Positions 1 to 5,304 of a stretch of 6,712 bases of DNA are shown here, one piece after another. The notes below the pieces were generated by a model that saw only the letters and a list, made by a program, of their open reading frames with translations, was not told where the DNA came from and ran no database searches. The position numbers were made by a program, and so were the translations under genes. The first letter of the stretch is position 1; every line of letters begins with the position of its first letter. Source of the DNA: Nitrospira defluvii (GTDB lineage Bacteria > Nitrospirota > Nitrospiria > Nitrospirales > Nitrospiraceae); NCBI GenBank assembly GCA_016199015.1, contig JACQHN010000116.1, positions 1-6,712 of the forward strand. Reading direction: 5' to 3'.

Positions 1-101
1 GGAAATCCGTTGCAGATGATGACCGGCTGATCGGTCAGCAATTCGAGCAGCGCCGCCATGGCCTGCGCCCGGCTCTGCATGGTACCTTCTTCCGGCCTCA
101 T
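1..101 (-). CDS. Thiamine-diphosphate decarboxylase beta subunit, N-terminal fragment (sulfopyruvate/phosphonopyruvate decarboxylase type)
   Basis: The reading frame opens with ATG at 101-99 and stays open to the left edge, giving 33 residues that begin MRPEEGTMQSRAQAM and continue through an amphipathic helix to a QPVIICNG strand. Its ATG overlaps the TGA of the alpha-subunit gene (ATGA), which implies translational coupling. In this family the alpha subunit carries the pyrimidine-binding domain of the ThDP fold and the beta subunit carries the diphosphate-binding domain; the start of a short helix followed by a 'pVIxxxG' strand fits the beta subunit. The call rests mainly on the partner gene, because only the first 33 residues are visible. 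An internal ATG (M8) is an alternative start, but the ATGA overlap favours the first. Confidence 0.6.
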   Translation of the reverse strand, partial: MRPEEGTMQSRAQAMAALLELLTDQPVIICNGF

Positions 102-595
102 GGATGCAACCCCTTGACGATGCCCTTCTTAATCACGAGCGCCAGCGGAACCCGCTGCTTCATAAACGTCTGTCCCATCCACCGAAAATCGTCGGCCATG
201 GTCTGTTCCGATAGGGTACGATGGGGAATTTTCATGGTATCGAGCAACGGCAGCATCGTCTCGCCCATCACGAGGTGCTCCGGCGCATCGTTGCCTTGGA
301 AACCCCGCCATGACACGAGCAAGATGCAGGGCTGTCGATACATCATGTTCAGGGAAATGAGCGCATTCAGAGACGTGCCGAGCCCTGAATTTTGCATGAG
401 CACAGCAGGAATCTTCCCGGCCATATAGGCGCCCGCGGCCATGGCGACCGCTTCATCTTCACGCACGGCAGGGGTGTACACTTTACGCGTCATCAGTTCT
501 TCAATGATCCCACCCAGGATCGAATCGGGCACGCCGGTGAAAAAATTCACGCCCATATCCTGGAGGGCTTGCACAAACACGTCGCTGTCGATCAT
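98..595 (-). CDS. Thiamine-diphosphate decarboxylase alpha subunit (sulfopyruvate decarboxylase alpha / phosphonopyruvate decarboxylase-like)
   Basis: A 165-residue protein equivalent to the pyrimidine-binding (N-terminal) domain of ThDP enzymes, about the size of stand-alone ComD subunits. Visible motifs are GVPDS (residues 21-25), a VREDEAVAMAAGAYMAGK stretch (44-61) in which E46 aligns with the Glu that activates the cofactor aminopyrimidine, and MQNSGLG (67-73), typical of phosphonopyruvate and sulfopyruvate decarboxylases. The expected reaction is non-oxidative decarboxylation of a 3-substituted pyruvate to an aldehyde in the cytoplasm, together with the beta subunit encoded immediately downstream. 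The substrate cannot be told from sequence: sulfopyruvate (coenzyme M type), phosphonopyruvate or another 2-oxoacid are all possible. The frame extends 12 codons further upstream to an ATG at 631, but that start would lie only a few bases after the predicted transcription start. The ATG at 595 has a good ribosome binding site, so I chose it. Confidence 0.8.
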   Translation of the reverse strand: MIDSDVFVQALQDMGVNFFTGVPDSILGGIIEELMTRKVYTPAVREDEAVAMAAGAYMAGKIPAVLMQNSGLGTSLNALISLNMMYRQPCILLVSWRGFQGNDAPEHLVMGETMLPLLDTMKIPHRTLSEQTMADDFRWMGQTFMKQRVPLALVIKKGIVKGLHP

Positions 596-598
596 GAA

Positions 599-608
599 CC
601 CCACCTCT
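599..608 (-). promoter_or_regulatory. Ribosome binding site of the decarboxylase alpha gene
   Basis: On the minus strand AGAGGTGGGG ends three bases before the ATG at 595. The AGAGG core (608-604) sits 8 bases from the start codon, a normal spacing. This decides the start at 595 over the upstream in-frame ATG at 631. Confidence 0.65.
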
Positions 609-639
609 ATTGCCCGAATGACTGCACACAAGAGGGCGC

Positions 640-668
640 ATTATAGCCAAGGGGTCCTCCATTCACAA
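640..668 (-). promoter_or_regulatory. Sigma70-type promoter of the decarboxylase operon
   Basis: On the minus strand a perfect TATAAT (645-640) is preceded, after exactly 17 bases, by TTGTGA (668-663), which matches 4 of 6 positions of the TTGACA consensus. Transcription would start near 633, giving a leader of about 38 bases before the alpha ATG at 595. The promoter lies in the 142-base gap between this operon and the divergent secreted-protein gene. Predicted from sequence only; no operator-like palindrome is visible around it. Confidence 0.6.
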
Positions 669-737
669 GAACGCCGCTGAACAGTTGCCGTCACCTCGAC
701 AACCATGGTAGCGTGCCGAACGAGATTTCTACAGGCT

Positions 738-1280
738 ATGCCCTACGCATCTTCGATATGGTCACCCCTCCGCTCGGTCGGCCGCGTTATGGCTCTCGGT
801 GTGCTCCTGGCCGCCTCTGCCGAATCGGCGTCCGCCATTACCATGGCGAACGATCCGCATGGGTTTCACCAGCTTCCCTGGGGCGTGCCCCTCGCCGACA
901 TTCCGGAACTCACCGTCACTCGCACCAATTCACACACCACCGATTACGAATTTCGCGATCGCCCGCCGCTCTATGCCGACATCCCGGTCGAGAGCGTGCA
1001 TCTCTCGACGGTCGATGCCCAGTTCGCGCGTGTCACCGTTCGCTATCGTGGCGCGCAAACGCATTCGCAGGTGCTGCAATTTCTCGAACGTTCGTATGGC
1101 GTGATCGAACGGCTTCCCGGACAGATGATGCGGGGGCTCAATCAGCAATATACCTGGCGCGGACCGGATACGGAAATCAGCCTCACCTATGAAGCCAACC
1201 GGGACCGTGGATTTGTGTTCATTGAAAGCCGCAACCTGGCGCCTCGATTCCAGGATCGAATCTCGGACACGGCGGAGTAA
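738..1280 (+). CDS. Secreted protein of unknown function, first of a tandem paralog pair
   Basis: A 180-residue protein with a Sec signal peptide: basic residues R12 and R16, hydrophobic VMALGVLLAASA, and probable signal peptidase I cleavage after ESASA (A33). There is no lipobox Cys, so the mature protein of about 147 residues is probably periplasmic. It begins with a NDPHGFHQLPWG segment (38-49), followed by predicted beta-rich sequence including STVDAQFARVTVRY (90-103), a helix (THSQVLQFLERSYG), a PGQ turn, and strands ending in GFVFIESR. The next gene encodes a homologue. I do not recognise a named family; the alternating strands around one amphipathic helix suggest a small alpha/beta domain. 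Starts at ATG 705 and ATG 789 are also in frame. None has a strong ribosome binding site; 738 gives the most normal signal-peptide length. Confidence 0.7.
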   Translation: MPYASSIWSPLRSVGRVMALGVLLAASAESASAITMANDPHGFHQLPWGVPLADIPELTVTRTNSHTTDYEFRDRPPLYADIPVESVHLSTVDAQFARVTVRYRGAQTHSQVLQFLERSYGVIERLPGQMMRGLNQQYTWRGPDTEISLTYEANRDRGFVFIESRNLAPRFQDRISDTAE

Positions 1281-1281
1281 T

Positions 1282-1821
1282 ATGCACGGAACGGTCTCCA
1301 TCTCTCGCAATCCTTGGGTAGTCCTCGCCCGGCTGGTGGTCATCGCCACGTGGCTTCCGGTGGCCGCCGCTCTGGCCGTCCCCATGCACAATGACTCGAA
1401 TGGCTTTGAAGGCATTCCCTGGGGAGCGGCCTTCTCTGAATCCGACACGTTCATGAAGGTCGAAGACGGCGGCCGGGTGCAGACCTATGAGATCAAAGGG
1501 ATGTCGCCGACGTTAGGACCGACCTCGGTCGATTCCATGCGATTCAGCACGATCGATGGAGGGTTTGCCCGCGTCACAGTGCGTTATAGCGGCAAAGAGG
1601 CGCACGACCGCATCTTGGATTTTCTGCAACAACGATTCGGCCCGTTGGACCGCACCCCCGGCCAGGTCGCCGGTGGCGTCGTCAAGGTTTTCGACTGGCA
1701 AGGCGCCGACAGCGAGATCATCCTTCGTTACGACGTGCGGACCAGCCAAGGCATCATCTTCTTTGAGAGTCAGGTCTTTCGCGGGAGGTTCAACGAAAGC
1801 AGCTCGCCGTCAGCCTTCTAG
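1282..1821 (+). CDS. Secreted protein of unknown function, second of a tandem paralog pair
   Basis: A 179-residue homologue of the preceding protein. It has a signal peptide with R9 and R17, a hydrophobic core (VVIATWLPVAAALA) and probable cleavage after A32. The mature part starts with NDSNGFEGIPWG (37-48), then STIDGGFARVTVRY (89-102), a helix (AHDRILDFLQQRFG), TPGQ, and GIIFFESQ near the end. Aligned by hand without gaps, the 86-residue block from residue 85 matches the first protein at about 36 positions. The ATG at 1282 lies one base after the upstream TAA, and the end of that gene supplies a GGCGGAG ribosome binding site, so the two are almost certainly co-translated. The frame extends upstream to 1189 inside the first gene; that start would bury the signal peptide and is rejected. 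Function unknown; probably periplasmic. Confidence 0.75.
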   Translation: MHGTVSISRNPWVVLARLVVIATWLPVAAALAVPMHNDSNGFEGIPWGAAFSESDTFMKVEDGGRVQTYEIKGMSPTLGPTSVDSMRFSTIDGGFARVTVRYSGKEAHDRILDFLQQRFGPLDRTPGQVAGGVVKVFDWQGADSEIILRYDVRTSQGIIFFESQVFRGRFNESSSPSAF

Positions 1822-1924
1822 AACGCCCAAGGCGAACGCGGTAGGACCGCCCCAGTAGCGGGCCCCATCGGCCATACACGGCCACATTCAGAAGAGGCAA
1901 CATCGACGAACCGTCACCTCGCCC
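1822..1924. other. Convergent intergenic spacer, no strong terminator
   Basis: The 103 bases between two converging genes contain only short inverted repeats: GCGGT-AGG-ACCGC (1838-1850), an overlapping CCGC/GCGG pair just downstream, and GGCC-N6-GGCC around 1870. None is followed by a T tract on either strand, so an intrinsic terminator is not convincing; termination may be Rho-dependent. Confidence 0.35.
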
Positions 1925-3073
1925 CTAGTGATACCGAGGCGTCACGGTTATCCATGTCCCCCCCGTCTCATACGTAAACGAGGCCTCGCCGCTCACTGGT
2001 TTCGCGGCGGCAGACCTTGCCCCCTTAATAACGGCAAACGGGGACCCTGGAATCGGCTTGAGCCCCTTCCCCTCTTCACGCTTGAACACAAACACCTGGT
2101 CGGACTCGAGGTGGGTGACGTAGACAAACCGGCCGCTGGCATCAACGGCCATCGACGAAATCGGCTTGAGAATCGTCGATGGGCCACCGAGCACCTTCAA
2201 CCCCCCGTTGATCAGATCAACTTCATAGAGGAACACGACGCTCGTATAGGCCCCTCCCACCAAGAATTTTCCCGATGGCTCACTCACCAGCGTTCCGACA
2301 CCACCTCCCGGGAAGGGCGACCCGTCGATCCCCTGTAACGATCCAGTGGCCCGATCGATTTGGTAGGCCCACACACCACCATTGCTCGCCACATAGGCAA
2401 AGCGCCCGGAAGGATGCACGACAATCGTGCCGGGATGTTGCGGTACACGATAGGATGCTTCCTCGAGGGGCGTCCACGTACCGGTCGTTCCGTCGACGGC
2501 GAAGGCTGCGATCTGGTCTTCGGTCAAGCTGCTCACATAGGCGAAACGGCCGCTGCTGTCCAACGCAGCCTTGTAGGCGCCCCTCAGGCCAGCGAGTTGG
2601 AAGGGCGAGCCCGTGACTTCCATTAGAAGGCCCGACGCCCCGCCGATTTCAAAGGCCGACACATTGTTCGACTGGCGGTTCACGACATAGGCGAACCGCT
2701 CCGATGCAGGCATCAACACCGCATCGGGCCCCCACCCAGACGGCATCGGGCCCCCTTGCACGGGAGTGAGCATCCCCGTCTTCGGGTTGATGGCAAACAC
2801 CGACACGTTGTTGGACCCCGCGTTTGGCACAAACAGGAAGCGCCCCGCTTGATCGATCGCCGCGGCAGAAGGAGTCGTTCCCGCCGGGACGGTTCCGAGA
2901 AATTTCAGCGCGCCGGTTCCAGGATCGACACTGAGCATCGACACCGTGCCGTCTTTCGCGTTGGTGACATAGGCATACTGCCGCCCTGTCTCCGACGGTC
3001 TCCCGCATCCGGAGAGGGTCGCAGTGATCCACAAAACGATCAGCACTGCTCTCACGGAGATCCCACACTTCAT
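1925..3073 (-). CDS. Beta-propeller lipoprotein, lactonase/YVTN-repeat family
   Basis: A 382-residue protein with a lipoprotein signal: K2, R8, a hydrophobic stretch, and the lipobox L20-S21-G22-C23. The residue after the Cys is Gly, not Asp, so an outer-membrane or periplasm-facing lipid anchor is likely. The rest is a propeller with seven recognisable repeats of the pattern G-R-F-(A/V)-Y-V-x-N...V-x-x-F-x-(I/V)-x-x-x-T-G-x-L, the first reading YAYVTNAKDGTVSMLSVD. Seven blades agree with the lactonase family of 6-phosphogluconolactonase-like proteins. Because it is exported, a role in the pentose phosphate pathway is unlikely; catalysis is not shown, and binding or scaffold functions are equally possible. 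Start: GGGGGT lies 7 bases before the ATG at 3073. Upstream in-frame ATGs at 3079 and 3124 have no properly spaced site and would lengthen the signal n-region. It is divergent from the TetR gene and convergent with the secreted pair. Confidence 0.8.
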   Translation of the reverse strand: MKCGISVRAVLIVLWITATLSGCGRPSETGRQYAYVTNAKDGTVSMLSVDPGTGALKFLGTVPAGTTPSAAAIDQAGRFLFVPNAGSNNVSVFAINPKTGMLTPVQGGPMPSGWGPDAVLMPASERFAYVVNRQSNNVSAFEIGGASGLLMEVTGSPFQLAGLRGAYKAALDSSGRFAYVSSLTEDQIAAFAVDGTTGTWTPLEEASYRVPQHPGTIVVHPSGRFAYVASNGGVWAYQIDRATGSLQGIDGSPFPGGGVGTLVSEPSGKFLVGGAYTSVVFLYEVDLINGGLKVLGGPSTILKPISSMAVDASGRFVYVTHLESDQVFVFKREEGKGLKPIPGSPFAVIKGARSAAAKPVSGEASFTYETGGTWITVTPRYH

Positions 3074-3324
3074 GGTCATACCCCCATAGCTGATTGACGG
3101 CTCAACAGCAACCCGTGAGAGCAAGGAGGCATGAGCCTTGGCGATCCCCCCTCACGTCCCGAGCGCTTCCAAGAACGTATCCCTATTCCTACCTATGATG
3201 ACGCCCTCACCTCGTCAAGACAAAGGAAGGATATCGACAGATCATCTCTGATATTGCAGCGGATCCGAACGCCGAAGAAGCCACTCCGGACGGTCGCTGG
3301 AAAGCGTCGCGCTTCTTGTCAGGC

Positions 3325-3353
3325 TTGTCAGACCCATGATAGCCTAATAGTAA
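3325..3353 (+). promoter_or_regulatory. Candidate promoter of the TetR-efflux operon
   Basis: TTGTCA (3325-3330; 4 of 6 to the -35 consensus) is followed after 17 bases by TAGTAA (3348-3353; weak -10). The -10 would overlap the left arm of the palindrome at 3349-3370, the arrangement expected for autorepression. A second TTGTCA lies 9 bases upstream. The -10 is poor, so the exact position is uncertain. Confidence 0.35.
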
Positions 3354-3370
3354 GTGACTACTCACTCACC
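3349..3370. promoter_or_regulatory. Imperfect palindrome, candidate TetR operator
   Basis: The left arm AGTAAGTGA and right arm TCACTCACC are separated by CTAC. The right arm reverse-complemented is GGTGAGTGA, so 7 of 9 positions pair, including an uninterrupted AGTGA/TCACT-type core. The length (22 bases) and location (24 bases before the TetR start codon, over the likely -10) are typical for a TetR-family dimer site. Binding by the adjacent regulator is inferred. Confidence 0.6.
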
Positions 3371-3393
3371 TTTGATTGCTGAATAGGCCTGCG

Positions 3394-4041
3394 ATGAACA
3401 CGACCAGGAGAGCTCCTCGTGCATCCAGTCACGATCGGCAGGCCAGCTTGATCTCTGCGGCCGCCGCCTTGTTCGCTGCGAAGGGCTTCAAGGGTACCAC
3501 GACCAAGGAAATCGCCCGTGCCGCCGGCATCAGCGAAGCGCTGGTGTTCAAGTACTTTCCAACCAAGCGAGCACTGTACACGGCGATCCTCGCTGAGAAA
3601 GCCCCACTCAGCGAACTCCTCAGCGCCGTTGAGCACGTCGCCCGCAAGCGGGACGACCACGGCGTCTTTACGCTCATCGCCGGCTATCGCATTCGCCCTG
3701 GCGCCGACCCCACGATGCTGCGGTTGCTGCTCTTCAGCGCGCTGGAAGGCCACGAATTGGCCGACATGTTTTTCGGCAAGCAACACCGTGTGTTTTACGA
3801 TTATCTCGCCGGATACATTCAGACCAGGATTGAGGAAGGCGCCTTCCGGAAAACCGATCCGCTGCTGGCCGCGCGAGCGTTTATCGGCATGGTCGTCCAC
3901 CATCGCCTGCTTCACGAAATCTTCGAGGTGCCGCTGCACTGCTCGCACCAGGACATTGTGGCCACCTATGTGGAACTCTTCCTGAATGGACTGACATGTC
4001 CTGCCACCAGCAAACCGCGAGGGCCGTCACGTGTCCGGTAA
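3394..4041 (+). CDS. TetR/AcrR-family transcriptional regulator of the efflux operon
   Basis: A 215-residue protein, a usual size for the family. The N-terminal DNA-binding domain (about residues 15-62) is clear: an LISAAAALFAAKGF helix, then TTTKEIARAAGIS, then the recognition helix EALVFKYF followed by TKRALY. The rest is a helical ligand-binding and dimer domain with no recognisable ligand specificity. A His/Cys-rich stretch occurs at H169, H170, H174, H182, C183 and H185. The ATG at 3394 was chosen because an AGG lies 6 bases upstream; a TTG at 3376 in the same frame is a weaker option. The gene is the first of a same-strand operon, overlaps the adaptor gene by 11 bases, and is preceded by a palindrome. 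It is therefore most likely an autorepressor that also controls the pump and is released by a pump substrate. The overlap implies the regulator is made along with the pump. Confidence 0.9.
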   Translation: MNTTRRAPRASSHDRQASLISAAAALFAAKGFKGTTTKEIARAAGISEALVFKYFPTKRALYTAILAEKAPLSELLSAVEHVARKRDDHGVFTLIAGYRIRPGADPTMLRLLLFSALEGHELADMFFGKQHRVFYDYLAGYIQTRIEEGAFRKTDPLLAARAFIGMVVHHRLLHEIFEVPLHCSHQDIVATYVELFLNGLTCPATSKPRGPSRVR

Positions 4042-5203
4042 CCCCATCACACGACATCCGATCGTCATCCTGGGCATCATTCTCTTCTTTGCCGTCATGG
4101 CGCTGATCGTGTTTCGTCTCAGCAGCGGCGCCAAGTCCGACGCTCGAAAAAACCGGATCCTCACCGTCGGCACCATGAGTCCCATCAAACAAGACCTGGA
4201 CGTGCGGCTGACCTACACGGCCGACCTTATTCCCAACCAACTCGTGAACGTGTTCTCACGTGTGGACGGGTATATCGCCAAGATTTACGTGGACAAGGGC
4301 GACTTGGTGAAGGCCCATCAACTGCTCGTCGAAATCGATCACACCGACTACGTCCATGCGGTCAACCAGGCGAAGGCCAATCTGCTGTCCGCCAAGGCGA
4401 AGGTCGTCCAGCAGGACGCAGCCGTGCGCAACGCCACGCTCACGCTGAATCGTATGCAGGCCTTGATCAAGGACCAGTTCGTGTCTCAGCAGGACCTGGA
4501 TACGGCCGAGGTGAACCGTGACGCGGCACTGGCCATGCAGGATTCATTGCGCGCCCAGGTTCAACAGATGGCGGTGGCATTGGCCCAAGCTGAAACCAAC
4601 CTGGCCTACTCTTACATCCGCGCGCCGTTTGCCGGGTATATCGCGGAACGCAACCTCGATCCCGGCGCCTATGTGAGCGGCACGACCGCCAGTACCTCCA
4701 CCATGTCACGCGGCATCTTAAGCGTCCATGACGTCGAAACCGTTCGCACCCTCATCGAGGTCGTGGAGAAAGACGTGCCCCTGGTGAAGGTCGGGCAGCG
4801 CGCGGATGTTCGCGCCGAAGCCTATCCGAACGAGGTGTTTGAGGGCACGGTCACCCGCATCGTGCAGGCGTTGAACCGCGCCACTCGGACGATGACCGTC
4901 GAGGTCGACCTCCCCAACAAGGATCATCGTCTGAAGGGTGGCATGTTCGCCCGTGTCGAGGTCCTAGTCGGCATGCACCCGCAGGCAGTTCAGATTCCGC
5001 TGGATGCGGTGAGCCGCCTGGAAGACTTTCAGTATGTGTACGTCGTCAAGGACGGGAAAGCCCATCAGGTTCCGGTAGAATTGGGGGCCCGTGTGGAAAA
5101 CCGCGTTGAGGTCGTGAAGGGGCTGACCGGAGACGAACAACTCATTGTCTCCGGAAAAGATCTGGTGAGCGAGGGCGCGCCCGTGCAAGTCCAACCGTTG
5201 TGA
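4031..5203 (+). CDS. RND efflux periplasmic adaptor subunit (HlyD/AcrA-like membrane fusion protein)
   Basis: A 390-residue adaptor that would link an inner-membrane RND pump to an outer-membrane channel. Residues 9-30 form one hydrophobic segment with no lipobox Cys, so it is anchored by a transmembrane helix and not by lipid. The order is canonical: first half of the lipoyl (barrel-sandwich) domain with VDGYIAKIYVDKGDLVKAHQ (78-97); an Ala/Gln-rich coiled-coil hairpin (about 104-190); second lipoyl half with YSYIRAPFAGYIAERNLDPG; a beta-barrel segment including VKVGQRADVRAEAYP and FEGTVTRI; and a membrane-proximal end with VPVELGARVENRVEVVKGL. The start is GTG at 4031, with GAGGG 7 bases upstream, inside the last codons of the TetR gene. 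This points to translational coupling. The exported substrate cannot be read from the adaptor. Confidence 0.92.
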   Translation: MSGNPITRHPIVILGIILFFAVMALIVFRLSSGAKSDARKNRILTVGTMSPIKQDLDVRLTYTADLIPNQLVNVFSRVDGYIAKIYVDKGDLVKAHQLLVEIDHTDYVHAVNQAKANLLSAKAKVVQQDAAVRNATLTLNRMQALIKDQFVSQQDLDTAEVNRDAALAMQDSLRAQVQQMAVALAQAETNLAYSYIRAPFAGYIAERNLDPGAYVSGTTASTSTMSRGILSVHDVETVRTLIEVVEKDVPLVKVGQRADVRAEAYPNEVFEGTVTRIVQALNRATRTMTVEVDLPNKDHRLKGGMFARVEVLVGMHPQAVQIPLDAVSRLEDFQYVYVVKDGKAHQVPVELGARVENRVEVVKGLTGDEQLIVSGKDLVSEGAPVQVQPL

Positions 5204-5209
5204 CAGTTT

Positions 5210-5249
5210 TGATCTGGTGACTTGGTGATCTGGTGATTTGGTGACTTCC
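5210..5249 (+). repeat. Tandem 8-base repeat in the adaptor-permease spacer
   Basis: Four consecutive octamers fit TGAYYTGG: TGATCTGG, TGACTTGG, TGATCTGG, TGATTTGG. A degenerate fifth, TGACTTCC, follows, and then TGATTATCC. At a larger period, two 16-base units (5210-5225 and 5226-5241) differ at one position. The 10-mer GATCTGGTGA also occurs at 5159-5168, inside the end of the adaptor gene. The array contains TGA in several registers and is non-coding. It lies 101 bases or less from both flanking genes. Slipped-strand expansion is the simplest origin; a dispersed intergenic repeat family is an alternative. Confidence 0.8.
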
Positions 5250-5304
5250 TGATTATCCTGAAATGACCACGTCGCCAAATAACTAACTCGCCTAATTCTT
5301 CGCT

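Larger units (their letters stand above)
3074..3393. other. Divergent intergenic region between lipoprotein and TetR genes
   Basis: This 320-base region holds the upstream sequences of both divergent genes. Its right end has a TetR-type palindrome (3349-3370) and a promoter-like pair. TTGTCAG occurs twice, 9 bases apart (3316-3322 and 3325-3331). ATATC and GATAT (3231-3235, 3250-3254) form a short spaced inverted repeat of doubtful meaning. An 83-codon plus-strand frame (3131-3382) is not convincing as a gene. I see no RNA gene and no clear promoter for the lipoprotein gene. Confidence 0.5.

Noticed and set aside
930..1454. 174-codon minus-strand frame across the junction of the two secreted-protein genes
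   Set aside because: It is antisense to two homologous genes whose conserved motifs and signal peptides lie on the plus strand; no domain or ribosome binding site is visible.
1838..1850. Hairpin GCGGT-AGG-ACCGC as a terminator
   Set aside because: Only five base pairs with a three-base loop and no T tract on either strand.
3231..3254. ATATC-N14-GATAT inverted repeat
   Set aside because: Only five-base arms with a long spacer and no extension of the pairing; likely chance.
3131..3382. 83-codon plus-strand frame preceded by AAGGAGG
   Set aside because: The purine run ends one base before the ATG, too close for a functional ribosome binding site. The frame runs through the predicted promoter and operator of the TetR gene, and the peptide has no recognisable domain, signal or membrane segment.
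3358..3948. 196-codon minus-strand frame opposite the TetR gene
   Set aside because: Shadow of a clear TetR coding sequence; the composition reflects codon bias of the opposite strand.
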